A stretch of DNA of 64,000 bases, from assembly GCF_017368455.1 (NCBI RefSeq), contig NZ_JAFNJU010000007.1, positions 145,308-209,307 on the forward strand, in the 5' to 3' direction. This DNA comes from Proteiniclasticum aestuarii. GTDB lineage: Bacteria > Bacillota > Clostridia > Clostridiales > Clostridiaceae. A program made the position numbers and the translations under genes. The notes beneath the pieces are model-generated. The model was not told the origin of the DNA. It worked only from the letters and a program-made list of their open reading frames with translations, and made no database searches. Below are positions 17,529 to 25,994 of this stretch, in pieces (positions within the stretch are counted from its first letter, which is position 1; every line of letters starts with the position of its first letter).

Positions 17529-17881
17529 GCTGACGAATCACAAACAGAATAGAAAACAAATTGTTTAGATTGCTTTTATAAGTGGTCTAAACTTTTTTAT
17601 CAATAAAATGATTGAAATTCAGCAAGAAAACACCTGATTTTGATAGTTAATATTTTATCAAAAACGATTTCGTGCAATGAAATGATTAAATGATATTCGT
17701 TTACAAAAGTAACTGGTAAACTAGGAATCATGAGTTGATAGTTACATATGTAATAATTATAAGCGTTAATAATCTCACAAATTTTTCCTTGAAATAACAA
17801 AACAGTAATATTATTAGAAAATTAGTCAATATTTTATATTATTTACTTGTATTATTATGAAATTAATAACAGTGGGTGTTA

Positions 17882-17955
17882 TTGACTATGTTCAAATGTA
17901 ATACTATAATAAAACTCGTAAACGTTTCAAAAACAAATCATCTATAGCGCTATAG
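17882..17955 (+). promoter_or_regulatory. Promoter and operator-like palindrome of the SorC operon
   Basis: TTGACT (17882-17887), a 17-bp spacer and TATAAT (17905-17910) form a near-consensus promoter. CGTAAACGTTTCAA at 17917-17930 is cre-like, just at the expected start of transcription. CTATAGCGCTATAG (17942-17955) is a perfect 14-bp palindrome overlapping the ribosome binding site. The rest of the 438-bp gap (17529-17881) is very AT-rich and shows no gene. Confidence 0.65.
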
Positions 17956-17966
17956 GAGAAATTAAA

Positions 17967-18920
17967 ATGAAAGATTCGCATCAGGAACTGATACAAGTTG
18001 CATATTACTACTACAAACTAAACCTCACACAGCAGAATATCGCTGAGAAGCTAGGGATATCCAGACAAAAAGTCAACCGATTGATTCAGAGAGCGATTCA
18101 GGAGCGAATCGTTGAAATCAAGATTAATGGGTATGAGAATTTTGATATCGATCTAGAGTACAGACTTGAAAAAAAGTATAATCTGCAAAAGGCGATTGTT
18201 GTAAAAGAGAATATTGATGAGAAACCAATTGGTATTGCAGCGTCTAAGTTTATCAATCAGTTCATTAAGAGAATATTAGAGAAACAGCAAAAGTGTGACA
18301 TTGGTATATCTTGGGGCAATTCACTAAGTACCCTCACGAGTAACTATATCGTTGAAGATGATATGGATGGTGAGGTGTCTGTAATTCAGCTCTGTGGGGG
18401 AATCAACACTTCAAAGACAGCCATCAAGCCTGAAGAGGTAACCAATGTGTTGGCTATGACATTGGGAGGGCAGTCCTATAACCTGTATGCGCCTGCAAAG
18501 ATGGAGAATAAGGAACTGGTAAAGTTACTGAAAAGAGAAAAATACTATCACAATATTCTTGAACGATATAATTCAATAGATGTATCTGTAGTAGGCATAG
18601 GGAACCTTGATGAAGATGGTACTCTGATCAAATATAACTATCTAGACGAGAGTACTTTTGAAGAACTAAGCAGAATGGGTGCTGTTGGGGATGTCTGTTT
18701 CAGGATGTTTGATCGACAAGGTAAATTAGTTGAATCTGATTATAACGAGCTGATCATGGGAATCGCATTTGATAATTATATGGACATACCTACAAGGATA
18801 GGAATCGCTTATGGACGAGAAAAAGTAAAAGCTGTGACTGGCGCATTATGTGGAAGTGTGATAAACGTTCTGGTTACTGACTATGAAACAGCCAGAGATA
18901 TCATGGACTACGATGGATGA
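17967..18920 (+). CDS. SorC/DeoR-family sugar-binding transcriptional regulator
   Basis: A 317-residue regulator. The N-terminal helix-turn-helix (about residues 18-40, LTQQNIAEKLGISRQKVNRL) is followed by the SorC C-terminal sugar-phosphate sensor domain, whose GISWGNSLSTL phosphate loop and VIQLCGG segment are visible. It opens the kinase/dehydrogenase/membrane protein/aldolase operon and overlaps the kinase start, so it is probably an autoregulated local repressor or activator responding to the phosphorylated substrate. The palindrome at 17942-17955 is a candidate site. Confidence 0.92.
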   Translation: MKDSHQELIQVAYYYYKLNLTQQNIAEKLGISRQKVNRLIQRAIQERIVEIKINGYENFDIDLEYRLEKKYNLQKAIVVKENIDEKPIGIAASKFINQFIKRILEKQQKCDIGISWGNSLSTLTSNYIVEDDMDGEVSVIQLCGGINTSKTAIKPEEVTNVLAMTLGGQSYNLYAPAKMENKELVKLLKREKYYHNILERYNSIDVSVVGIGNLDEDGTLIKYNYLDESTFEELSRMGAVGDVCFRMFDRQGKLVESDYNELIMGIAFDNYMDIPTRIGIAYGREKVKAVTGALCGSVINVLVTDYETARDIMDYDG

Positions 18921-18934
18921 AATGGAGGATGAAA

Positions 18935-20455
18935 ATGGGATATTTAATTGGGATTGATGCTGGAACTTCAAGGGTGAAAGCGGTATTGTTTGATTTGGAC
19001 GGATATGAAGTGAAATCAGCTTATAGAGACAATGAACCAGTACTTGTAGCAAATGGTGGCGTAGAACAGGATATGAATGTTTTATGGGAAAAAGTACTGG
19101 ACTGTCTTGTGGAAGTAACTGCGAATCTGGAAGCTGAAGATGTTTTGGGAATCAGCATCACAGGACAGGGTGAAGGAATATGGCTGATAGATGAAGATGG
19201 AGAACCGGTTTCCAATGCCTATTTATGGAATGACGGCAGAAGCAAGGATGTAGTTGATGATCTGATTCAGAGCAAGAATGATCTGTATGACAAAGCATAC
19301 AAGTTTACAGGCACACAACCTTTTCCAGGAACTGCTCTGTCTCATCTTATGTGGGCAAAAAAGCACAGACCTGAAGTTCTTGAAAAGGCGAAGAACCTTC
19401 TGTTTTGTAAAGATTGGATCAGATTTAAGCTTACCGGTGAAGTGGCTATGGAGTATTCTGATTCAGCAACTTCTCTCATGGACATCAATAACCTTGAGTT
19501 CTCCAGAAAATTCTTTGCAGAGTTAGGTATTGAAGAAGTAGCGGATTTGATGTCTGAAGTAAAAAAATCCTATGAGATTGCAGGAACAGTGACCAAGGAA
19601 ATTGCTCATAAGCTGGGAATCTCTGAGAACACACCAGTGGGGGTAGGGGCTATCGATGTTATCGCTTCTTCTGTGGGGGTAGGAGCAATCAATAGCGGAG
19701 ACACATCAACCATTCTTGGTACGACCTGTGCTACGGTCATCGTAACAGATACCATCAATCCAGGGCATGGTACCAGCAGGTTTGAAGTTCACGGCAGAGA
19801 TGGATTGTATGTGAACTTGCAGCCTACTATGTCAGGAACACCTAATATTGACTGGGTTTTAAACAATATTTCAAACATAAAATCCTATAAGGAAATCGAT
19901 GCAGAACTGGCGAAAATGCCGCCAGTGCCCAAAGGAGTCATTTACCATCCTTATATCAGCACATCCGGTGAAAGATCTCCTTTCTACTGCCCCAATGCCA
20001 GAGCAAACTTCTTTGGATTAAACAACTATGTGTCTAGGATGGAAATGGTTAAAGCTGTTTACGAAGGCATTGCATTCTCAATAAAGGACTGCCTAGAAGG
20101 TTCATTGACGACCGAAGAGGGTACAATTTACCTAGCCGGCGGTGGAGCGGATAGTCCAGTATGGGCTCAGATCATCTCCGATGTAACAGGCAGAAATGTT
20201 GAGGTCTCAGAAGGGAATGAGTTTGCAGCCAAGGGCGTTGCTATGATGCTGGGGGTGACACTGGGGATATATGATAGTTTTGAGGATGCAAAAAACAGAA
20301 CCTGCAGATCGAAGGCATCATATAAGCCGATAGCAGAAAATACTGAGCAATATGCTAAGTATTTTGAGTTGTACCACGAGGCACGTGTGAATTTTGAAAA
20401 TTTATGGAACAAAAGAAGTTCAATTTTGAATCAGATTGGAAAAGAGGTATATTAA
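18935..20455 (+). CDS. FGGY-family carbohydrate kinase (cluster 2)
   Basis: Xylulokinase/LsrK-like kinase of about 506 residues. N-terminal GIDAGTSRVKAVLFDLDG, the GVGAIDVIASSVGVGA segment with the probable catalytic Asp, GTTCATVIVT and the C-terminal YLAGGGADSPVWAQIISDVTGR are typical. ATG 18935 is preferred over 18917 because GGAGG (18924-18928) lies 6 bases before it. Its stop overlaps the next start by one base. Together with the SorC regulator it resembles lsr- or pentulose-type loci, but no ABC importer or thiolase-like LsrF is present. Confidence 0.9.
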   Translation: MGYLIGIDAGTSRVKAVLFDLDGYEVKSAYRDNEPVLVANGGVEQDMNVLWEKVLDCLVEVTANLEAEDVLGISITGQGEGIWLIDEDGEPVSNAYLWNDGRSKDVVDDLIQSKNDLYDKAYKFTGTQPFPGTALSHLMWAKKHRPEVLEKAKNLLFCKDWIRFKLTGEVAMEYSDSATSLMDINNLEFSRKFFAELGIEEVADLMSEVKKSYEIAGTVTKEIAHKLGISENTPVGVGAIDVIASSVGVGAINSGDTSTILGTTCATVIVTDTINPGHGTSRFEVHGRDGLYVNLQPTMSGTPNIDWVLNNISNIKSYKEIDAELAKMPPVPKGVIYHPYISTSGERSPFYCPNARANFFGLNNYVSRMEMVKAVYEGIAFSIKDCLEGSLTTEEGTIYLAGGGADSPVWAQIISDVTGRNVEVSEGNEFAAKGVAMMLGVTLGIYDSFEDAKNRTCRSKASYKPIAENTEQYAKYFELYHEARVNFENLWNKRSSILNQIGKEVY

Positions 20456-21486
20456 TGAAAATATTATTTACAGCAGAGTATGATGATCAGTATCTGGAAC
20501 AGATCAAATCGCTTGGTGATGTTGATATAAAAGGCTGGGCGCTTGGATTGCCTAAGCTGACTGAAAGTGAACTTATAGAGTATGGAAAAGACAAGGAAAT
20601 CATCATCACAAGCTATGATGATATTACTAAGAATGTAATCGATGGTTGCAGGAATCTGAAACTTGTGGCTTGTACAAGAGCAACCCCTGTGAACGTAGAT
20701 ACTGCATATGCAAAATCTAAAGGGATAAAAGTGCTATATACTCCAGGAAGAAACTCAGATTCTACTGCAGAACATACGATAGCTTTGATGCTGTCCGTTG
20801 CAAGAAACATTCCTCAGGCTCATATGGCTTTGAAAAACGGTGAGTTTACGGGGGAAGCACCAGAAAAGGAATCTGCAAAGAAAGGACTCAGAGATGATGT
20901 GATCTGGGGGATGGATGAACATAGCCCATATGTTGTATTCAAGGGAATGGAGCTGAAGGACAAGACGCTTGGCATCATCGGATATGGAAGTATAGGCCGA
21001 AGAGTTGGCGAAATCGCCCATGCTTTTGGTATGAATCTGCTCATCTACGATCCTTATGTTTCAGATGTGGATGTCAACAGATTGGGAAGAACGAAAGTCT
21101 CACTTGACGAGCTGCTCAGAAAATCTGATATGGTGACGGTGCATCTGAAGGTAACAGAAGACACCAGAAATCTCATCAATGAAGAAGCTTTTGCGAAAAT
21201 GAAGAAGAGTGCCTATTTCATCAACTGTGCCCGTGCTGCGGTTGTGGATGAGGAAGCCCTTATTGAAGCGCTGAGGAATAAGGAAATCGCAGGAGCAGCA
21301 CTTGATGTGTATGCGAAAGAACCAATCTATAAGAACCATCCATTTATTACAGAGTTGAGCAATGTAGTAATTACGCCTCATATTGCAGGAGCAACCTATG
21401 ACATCTTAGGCAATCACACAAAAATGATCATAGCTGATATTAAAAGATACATGAATAATGAACACTTGATTTATGAGTATAGGTAG
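20455..21486 (+). CDS. D-2-hydroxyacid dehydrogenase family protein (cluster 2)
   Basis: NAD-dependent dehydrogenase of about 343 residues. The Rossmann motif GIIGYGSIGRRVGE and catalytic Arg (NCARAAVVD), Glu (YAKEP) and His (TPHIAGA) are present. The ATG at 20455 shares a base with the kinase stop (TAATG) and is preceded by AAAGAGG; an upstream in-frame ATG would lie inside the kinase gene. It carries an insertion (about 125-160) between the substrate domain and the Rossmann fold. It parallels the dehydrogenase at 10607-11605 in position next to kinase and aldolase. Substrate unknown. Confidence 0.88.
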   Translation: MKILFTAEYDDQYLEQIKSLGDVDIKGWALGLPKLTESELIEYGKDKEIIITSYDDITKNVIDGCRNLKLVACTRATPVNVDTAYAKSKGIKVLYTPGRNSDSTAEHTIALMLSVARNIPQAHMALKNGEFTGEAPEKESAKKGLRDDVIWGMDEHSPYVVFKGMELKDKTLGIIGYGSIGRRVGEIAHAFGMNLLIYDPYVSDVDVNRLGRTKVSLDELLRKSDMVTVHLKVTEDTRNLINEEAFAKMKKSAYFINCARAAVVDEEALIEALRNKEIAGAALDVYAKEPIYKNHPFITELSNVVITPHIAGATYDILGNHTKMIIADIKRYMNNEHLIYEYR

Positions 21487-21498
21487 GAGGATAAGATT

Positions 21499-22353
21499 AT
21501 GGAACTAGCATTAATACTGGCGGCGTTTGGTGGTGGTCTGTTTGGCGCAGCCATTGGAGGTACCATTTCATTTATTTTCACAGGGCTTATGGCGCTTGTG
21601 GGAATTGCAATCAATTTATCAATCGGCGATGCTTCCTTTCTAAATACAGTGGCCTTCGGTCCCTTCTTTGGACCACATATTGCATTTGTTGGTGGCGTTG
21701 CGGCAGCAGCTTATGCGGGGCTCAAGAAATGTGAAGGTGCTGAGCTGAATGAGTATACTATTGATGGTGCAGATTGTGCCACACCGCTTTTTGCCATTAA
21801 AGACCCTATGATTCTTTTAGTAGGTGGTATATTCGGTGTATTGGGACTTCTGATTAATAATATGCTTATCAATACAGGGATTGCCATCGATACCATTGCT
21901 ACAACTGTAGTAATTATGGGAATAGCTTCAAGGTTATTAATCGGAAAACAAGGTTTATTTGGAGCATACCCTTCTGGAGAGAAAAAGTTTGATTTTTCTC
22001 CAAGGTATATTGTTTATACGGCATTATGGGGCTTCGGACTGGCGGCGGTAACTTCTTACGCTGCATTGGCAATTAATGTGAATAGCATTGGCTGGGCTAT
22101 CAGTGCTGTGTCTCTCCTGTTTCTGTTTACAAAAGCCAATAACTTTGTGGTATCTCATCATGTTACGATGGTAGCGGGGTATATTGCTTTTGCCACAGGA
22201 AGTGTTCTGATTGGAGCAGTTTCCGGAGCGGTATCTTCAATGGCTGGAGAATATATCAACAGATGGACCAATACTCATGTTAAATCCCATTTGGACATGC
22301 CTGCTATTGTGATTGCATTAGGTAGCTTTGTAGCTTTAACTCTTTTGAACTAG
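21499..22353 (+). CDS. Polytopic membrane protein of unknown family, candidate permease
   Basis: A 284-residue protein of roughly eight hydrophobic helices with many Gly and Ala (LAAFGGGLFGAAIGG, GPFFGPHIAFVGGVAAAAYAG, GGIFGVLGLLINNM, HVTMVAGYIAFATGSV). One polar loop (about 74-98) holds a KKCEGAELNEYTIDGADC stretch with two cysteines. I do not recognise the family. It lies inside the kinase-dehydrogenase-aldolase operon, where no other transporter exists, so substrate uptake is the simplest inference. GGAGG overlaps the upstream stop. Confidence 0.75.
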   Translation: MELALILAAFGGGLFGAAIGGTISFIFTGLMALVGIAINLSIGDASFLNTVAFGPFFGPHIAFVGGVAAAAYAGLKKCEGAELNEYTIDGADCATPLFAIKDPMILLVGGIFGVLGLLINNMLINTGIAIDTIATTVVIMGIASRLLIGKQGLFGAYPSGEKKFDFSPRYIVYTALWGFGLAAVTSYAALAINVNSIGWAISAVSLLFLFTKANNFVVSHHVTMVAGYIAFATGSVLIGAVSGAVSSMAGEYINRWTNTHVKSHLDMPAIVIALGSFVALTLLN

Positions 22354-22366
22354 GAGGAAATGATAG

Positions 22367-23014
22367 ATGTTAATGGAAAGAGAACGTAAAGAAATTGTAG
22401 AATATGGCAAAAAACTGATAACAAGTGGTCTTACTAAAGGAACTGGTGGAAATATCAGTATCTTTAATCGCGAGGAAAATCTCATGGCGATTAGCCCATC
22501 GGGTATTGATTATTTTGAAACAAACCCCGAAGATGTTGTAATTATGGATCTTGATGGCAAAGTCGTAGATGGAGATAAAAAGCCGTCAAGTGAATATGCC
22601 ATGCACAGCATTTTCTACAAGAAAAGAGATGATATCGATGCGGTGGTCCATACTCATTCTGTATATTCAACAGTGCTGGCTACCTTAAGAACAGGTCTGC
22701 CTGCTTCGAGCTATCTAGTTGCATTCTCAGGTCTGGATGTACGTTGTGCGGAATATGCATCGTTTGGAACCAAAGAACTTGCCGAAAATGCATTCAAGGC
22801 AATGGAAGACAGATACGCGGTATTCCTGGCTAATCATGGACTTCTGACGGGAGCTCAGGATTTGGCCAATGCATTCAATAAAGCTGAAGAGATTGAACAC
22901 TGCGCAGAAGTGTACTATAGAGCAAAATCTATAGGAGATCCAGTGATCCTCGATGAAGAAGAAATGTATAGAATGATTGAAAAGTTCAATACATATGGTC
23001 AGGTGAAAAAGTAA
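22367..23014 (+). CDS. Class II aldolase (cluster 2)
   Basis: Zn-dependent L-fuculose-phosphate-aldolase-like enzyme, 215 residues. E76 (PSSEY), H95 and H97 (VVHTHS) and H157 (LANHGL) are the expected catalytic and metal residues. It aligns with the aldolase at 13062-13721 along its length without large gaps (shared ISPSGI.YF, NPEDVVIMDLD and FNTYGQV-like ends), so the two clusters share a paralogous final step. It presumably yields dihydroxyacetone phosphate plus an aldehyde; the sugar is unknown. It is followed by a strong terminator. Confidence 0.9.
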   Translation: MLMERERKEIVEYGKKLITSGLTKGTGGNISIFNREENLMAISPSGIDYFETNPEDVVIMDLDGKVVDGDKKPSSEYAMHSIFYKKRDDIDAVVHTHSVYSTVLATLRTGLPASSYLVAFSGLDVRCAEYASFGTKELAENAFKAMEDRYAVFLANHGLLTGAQDLANAFNKAEEIEHCAEVYYRAKSIGDPVILDEEEMYRMIEKFNTYGQVKK

Positions 23015-23043
23015 ACATTTTTTTGTGAAAACAATCAAAGAAT

Positions 23044-23092
23044 AAAGCAGGAGTGAAGAAAGTCTGATCAGAGACCTATTTCCTCCTGCTTT
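23044..23092 (+). terminator. Terminator of the SorC operon
   Basis: Stem AAAGCAGGAG/CTCCTGCTTT with a long loop, followed by a short AT-rich tail. Confidence 0.75.
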
Positions 23093-23195
23093 TATAATTT
23101 CAAAAAATAGTTTTCTGCTTAAAAGGATTACATCCTGTGACAATGGGAAACAAATTAAGGAATGCATAATTATTCAATTATTATGAGGGATTTGT

Positions 23196-23224
23196 TTGAC
23201 AATAAAACAAATTAATTGTAAGAT
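23196..23224 (+). promoter_or_regulatory. Promoter of the lysine operon
   Basis: TTGACA (23196-23201), a 17-bp spacer and TAAGAT (23219-23224), just upstream of the riboswitch. Confidence 0.75.
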
Positions 23225-23242
23225 AGCAATAATTTAATACAG

Positions 23243-23390
23243 CCGTGTGAAAAGAGGTCGCGTCAAGTCAAGAGTACCGTGAAAGGGAAAGGGGCTGACG
23301 CCGAAGTACATTGTACTGGGCCCTGACTGAATAAGCCAGGGACTATTTCCAGATCGTTGCCCAATGGTCTGGAAGTGCGCTTTAACATGG
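23243..23390 (+). promoter_or_regulatory. Lysine riboswitch (L-box)
   Basis: Conserved L-box blocks appear in order: AAGAGGTCGCG, CAAGAGTA, AAGGGGCTGACGCCGAAG, the ACTGGGCCCTGACTGAATAA stretch and the closing GGAAGTGCGCTTTA. The intervening arms are short (TACATTGTA; CCAGATCGTTG..GGTCTGG). It is followed by a perfect terminator and the complete lysine operon, so lysine binding should end transcription before lysA. Confidence 0.92.
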
Positions 23391-23415
23391 CAGGGCGACT
23401 GCAAGGTGTATTTTT

Positions 23416-23449
23416 ATGACCGTGAGCATTCGCTCACGGTCATATTTTT
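23416..23449 (+). terminator. Riboswitch expression-platform terminator
   Basis: Perfect 12-bp stem ATGACCGTGAGC/GCTCACGGTCAT with an ATTC loop, followed by ATTTTTT. It ends 24 bases before the lysA start. Confidence 0.9.
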
Positions 23450-23472
23450 TATATCTGCAGGAGGATAAACCC

Positions 23473-24774
23473 ATGAGACTATATGGTACACAGAACATCG
23501 TAAACAACCAGCTGCATATCGGTGGGGTCAGCGCCAGGGAACTGGCCGCGACCTATGGAACCCCTCTCTACATCATGGATGAGGAGGAAATGAGATCTAG
23601 AGCTAGGCTCTTTGGAGAAAACTTCACCCATGAGAAAATCGAGACGGAAGTGATTTATGCCTCCAAGGCATTCATGACAAAAGCCATGGCAAAGCTCATA
23701 GGAGAAGAAGGACTTTCTGTGGATGTGGTATCGGGAGGAGAGCTCTTCACAGCTCTTTCAGTGGGCTTTCCAGCGGAGAAGATCTTCTTTCACGGAAACA
23801 ACAAATCACTGGAGGAACTTTTCTATGCCGTATCGAGCGGTGTTGGAACCATCATCCTGGACAATGAAGACGAGGCGGAAAGACTGAGTAGGATTCTGAA
23901 AGAAAACACAAAGCATCAGAAAGTGATGCTCCGGGTGAATCCCGGCATTGAAGCCCATACTCATGAATACATCAGCACAACGAAAAATGACTCGAAATTC
24001 GGTCTCAGTATCTTCAGTGAGGACACTAAAGATCTCATCAGTTCCCTTGATAGAAATCCGCTCTTGGACTTTCAAGGCATCCACTGTCACATCGGATCCC
24101 AGATCTTTGAAGAAGAATCCTACTTCAAGGCTGTGGAGGAGATGATGGGTTATGTAGCCAGCCTGAAGGAGAAGGGGATAGGGATCAGGGCGCTGAATCT
24201 GGGCGGAGGCTTTGGGGTCTCTTATGAGGAAAAGGATGCGCCCATGGCCTATAGGAGCTTCCTGAAAAATCTGTTGGAACATGCAGCGGGGATTGCAGAA
24301 CAAGCGGGGCTTCTTCCGCTGAAACTGCTCATAGAGCCAGGGCGGGCCATCGTGGCCAATGCGGGCACCACGCTTTATGAAGTGGGCGGCACCAAAACCA
24401 CCTATGGCGGAAAGAAATATGTCTTTGTGGATGGAAGCATGGCGGATCATATCCGCACAGTCCTATACGATGCAGCCTATACAGCGTGCCTGGCGGACAG
24501 GATGGAGGACCCTCTGGAGGAAGTCTATACGGTGACAGGAAAGGCCTGCGAGTCTGGAGATATTCTGGTGAGAGAAGCACATCTTCCGGTACCGGAAAAA
24601 GGAAACCTTCTGGCAGTGCTTTCCACAGGGGCCTACCATTACTCCATGGCATCCAACTACAACCGGCTGAGAAAACCGCCAGTGATCTTCGTCAGAAACG
24701 GAAAGTCAAAGGTAGTGGTTGCGAGGGAGACCTATGAGGACCTCGTGAGAAATGATCGGATGGAGGAGTATTAA
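23473..24774 (+). CDS. lysA: Diaminopimelate decarboxylase
   Basis: PLP enzyme (alanine-racemase fold) that decarboxylates meso-diaminopimelate to L-lysine; about 433 residues. The PLP lysine lies in VIYASKAFMTKAM; SVVSGGELFTA-type, HCHIGSQI and the C-terminal GAYHYSMASNYN are family motifs, with the catalytic Cys in GKACESGD. ATG 23473 follows AGGAGG; an in-frame ATG at 23416 lies inside the terminator and is rejected. It is the first gene of the riboswitch-controlled operon although it catalyses the last step. Confidence 0.95.
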   Translation: MRLYGTQNIVNNQLHIGGVSARELAATYGTPLYIMDEEEMRSRARLFGENFTHEKIETEVIYASKAFMTKAMAKLIGEEGLSVDVVSGGELFTALSVGFPAEKIFFHGNNKSLEELFYAVSSGVGTIILDNEDEAERLSRILKENTKHQKVMLRVNPGIEAHTHEYISTTKNDSKFGLSIFSEDTKDLISSLDRNPLLDFQGIHCHIGSQIFEEESYFKAVEEMMGYVASLKEKGIGIRALNLGGGFGVSYEEKDAPMAYRSFLKNLLEHAAGIAEQAGLLPLKLLIEPGRAIVANAGTTLYEVGGTKTTYGGKKYVFVDGSMADHIRTVLYDAAYTACLADRMEDPLEEVYTVTGKACESGDILVREAHLPVPEKGNLLAVLSTGAYHYSMASNYNRLRKPPVIFVRNGKSKVVVARETYEDLVRNDRMEEY

Positions 24775-24777
24775 AGG

Positions 24778-25980
24778 ATGAGAACAGTACTGAAATTCGG
24801 CGGCTCCTCAGTGGCGGACCTTGACAGAATGAAGCGCATCGCAGAGAAGCTTAAAAGAAGACGGAAAGAAGGAGAAGAGATTGTGGTGGTGGTCTCCGCC
24901 ATGGGAAAGACCACCAATCAGCTTCTGTCCATGGCCAGGGAAGCATCGGAGAATCCGTCCAAAAGAGAAGTGGACATGATGCTGGCTACGGGGGAGCAGG
25001 TCTCCATCGCTCTTCTCACCATGATTCTTCAGGAGAAGGGACTACAAGCCGTATCCCTCACAGGCTACCAGGCGGGGATCCTAACTGAAGGCATGCATAC
25101 GAAGAATAAGATCCGAGACATTGACCCGAAAAACATCGAAAAATATCTCTCCGAAGGATACATCGTGGTGGTTGCAGGATTCCAGGGATATAACGAAAAC
25201 GGAGAAATCACGACCCTCGGCAGAGGAGGATCCGACACCACAGCAGTGGCTCTGGCAGCGAAGCTTCATTGCCACTGCGAGATCTATACGGATGTGGATG
25301 GTATCTACGGCGTGGATCCAAGGCTATATCCCAAGGCAAGGCACATGGACAGCATCACCTATGAGGAGATGAAGGAAATGGCATTTCTGGGGGCCAAGGT
25401 CATGGAACCCCGATCCGTGGACATTGCCCAGAACTACGGCGTCGTCATCTATGTGGGATCGGCCCATGAAGACAGAAGAGGAACCTATATACAGGAAGGA
25501 GAAAGAAACGTGGAAGAGAGAAGCATCACCGGTCTGTCGGTACTGGAAAACATCATGATGGTCACCATCAGCCGTCTGCCAGAGGCAGGCACCCATACGG
25601 CGGATATCTTCAGGAAACTGGCGGAGGAGGAGATTATTGTGGACATGATCAGCCAGACGCCCATGCCGGATGGATCCGTAACCCTTTCCTTCACGGCATC
25701 CGCTGAAGACAGAAAGCTCATGGAATCGGTACTCCATGATGTGGTGGATCAGCTTTCTGGAGCGGCGCTGACCACCACCACCGAGATGCTGAAGGTTTCC
25801 GTGGTGGGCTCCGGCATGAGAACCCAGAGCGGTGTAGCCGCAAGGATCTTTACGCTTTTTGCGGAAAACGGCATCACCTTCAAGCAGGTGAGCACATCGG
25901 AGATCTCCATCTCCTATACCATGGAGAAAGCGCATAAGGAGAAGGCGGTAGCACTCATTGCCGATGCCTTTTCCCTGTAA
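24778..25980 (+). CDS. lysC: Aspartate kinase
   Basis: First enzyme of the aspartate pathway: phosphorylates aspartate. It has 400 residues with N-terminal KFGGSSV, the kinase-domain TLGRGGSDTTAVALAA and two C-terminal ACT domains (about 265-400) that normally bind the feedback inhibitor. The start is four bases below the lysA stop. A copy inside the lysine operon suggests the lysine-responsive isozyme; other isozymes could lie outside the window. Confidence 0.95.
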   Translation: MRTVLKFGGSSVADLDRMKRIAEKLKRRRKEGEEIVVVVSAMGKTTNQLLSMAREASENPSKREVDMMLATGEQVSIALLTMILQEKGLQAVSLTGYQAGILTEGMHTKNKIRDIDPKNIEKYLSEGYIVVVAGFQGYNENGEITTLGRGGSDTTAVALAAKLHCHCEIYTDVDGIYGVDPRLYPKARHMDSITYEEMKEMAFLGAKVMEPRSVDIAQNYGVVIYVGSAHEDRRGTYIQEGERNVEERSITGLSVLENIMMVTISRLPEAGTHTADIFRKLAEEEIIVDMISQTPMPDGSVTLSFTASAEDRKLMESVLHDVVDQLSGAALTTTTEMLKVSVVGSGMRTQSGVAARIFTLFAENGITFKQVSTSEISISYTMEKAHKEKAVALIADAFSL

Positions 25981-25994
25981 GGAGGGCGGAAAAC

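Noticed and set aside
23806..24450. 214-codon minus-strand frame opposite lysA
   Set aside because: Antisense of a conserved enzyme; no independent support.
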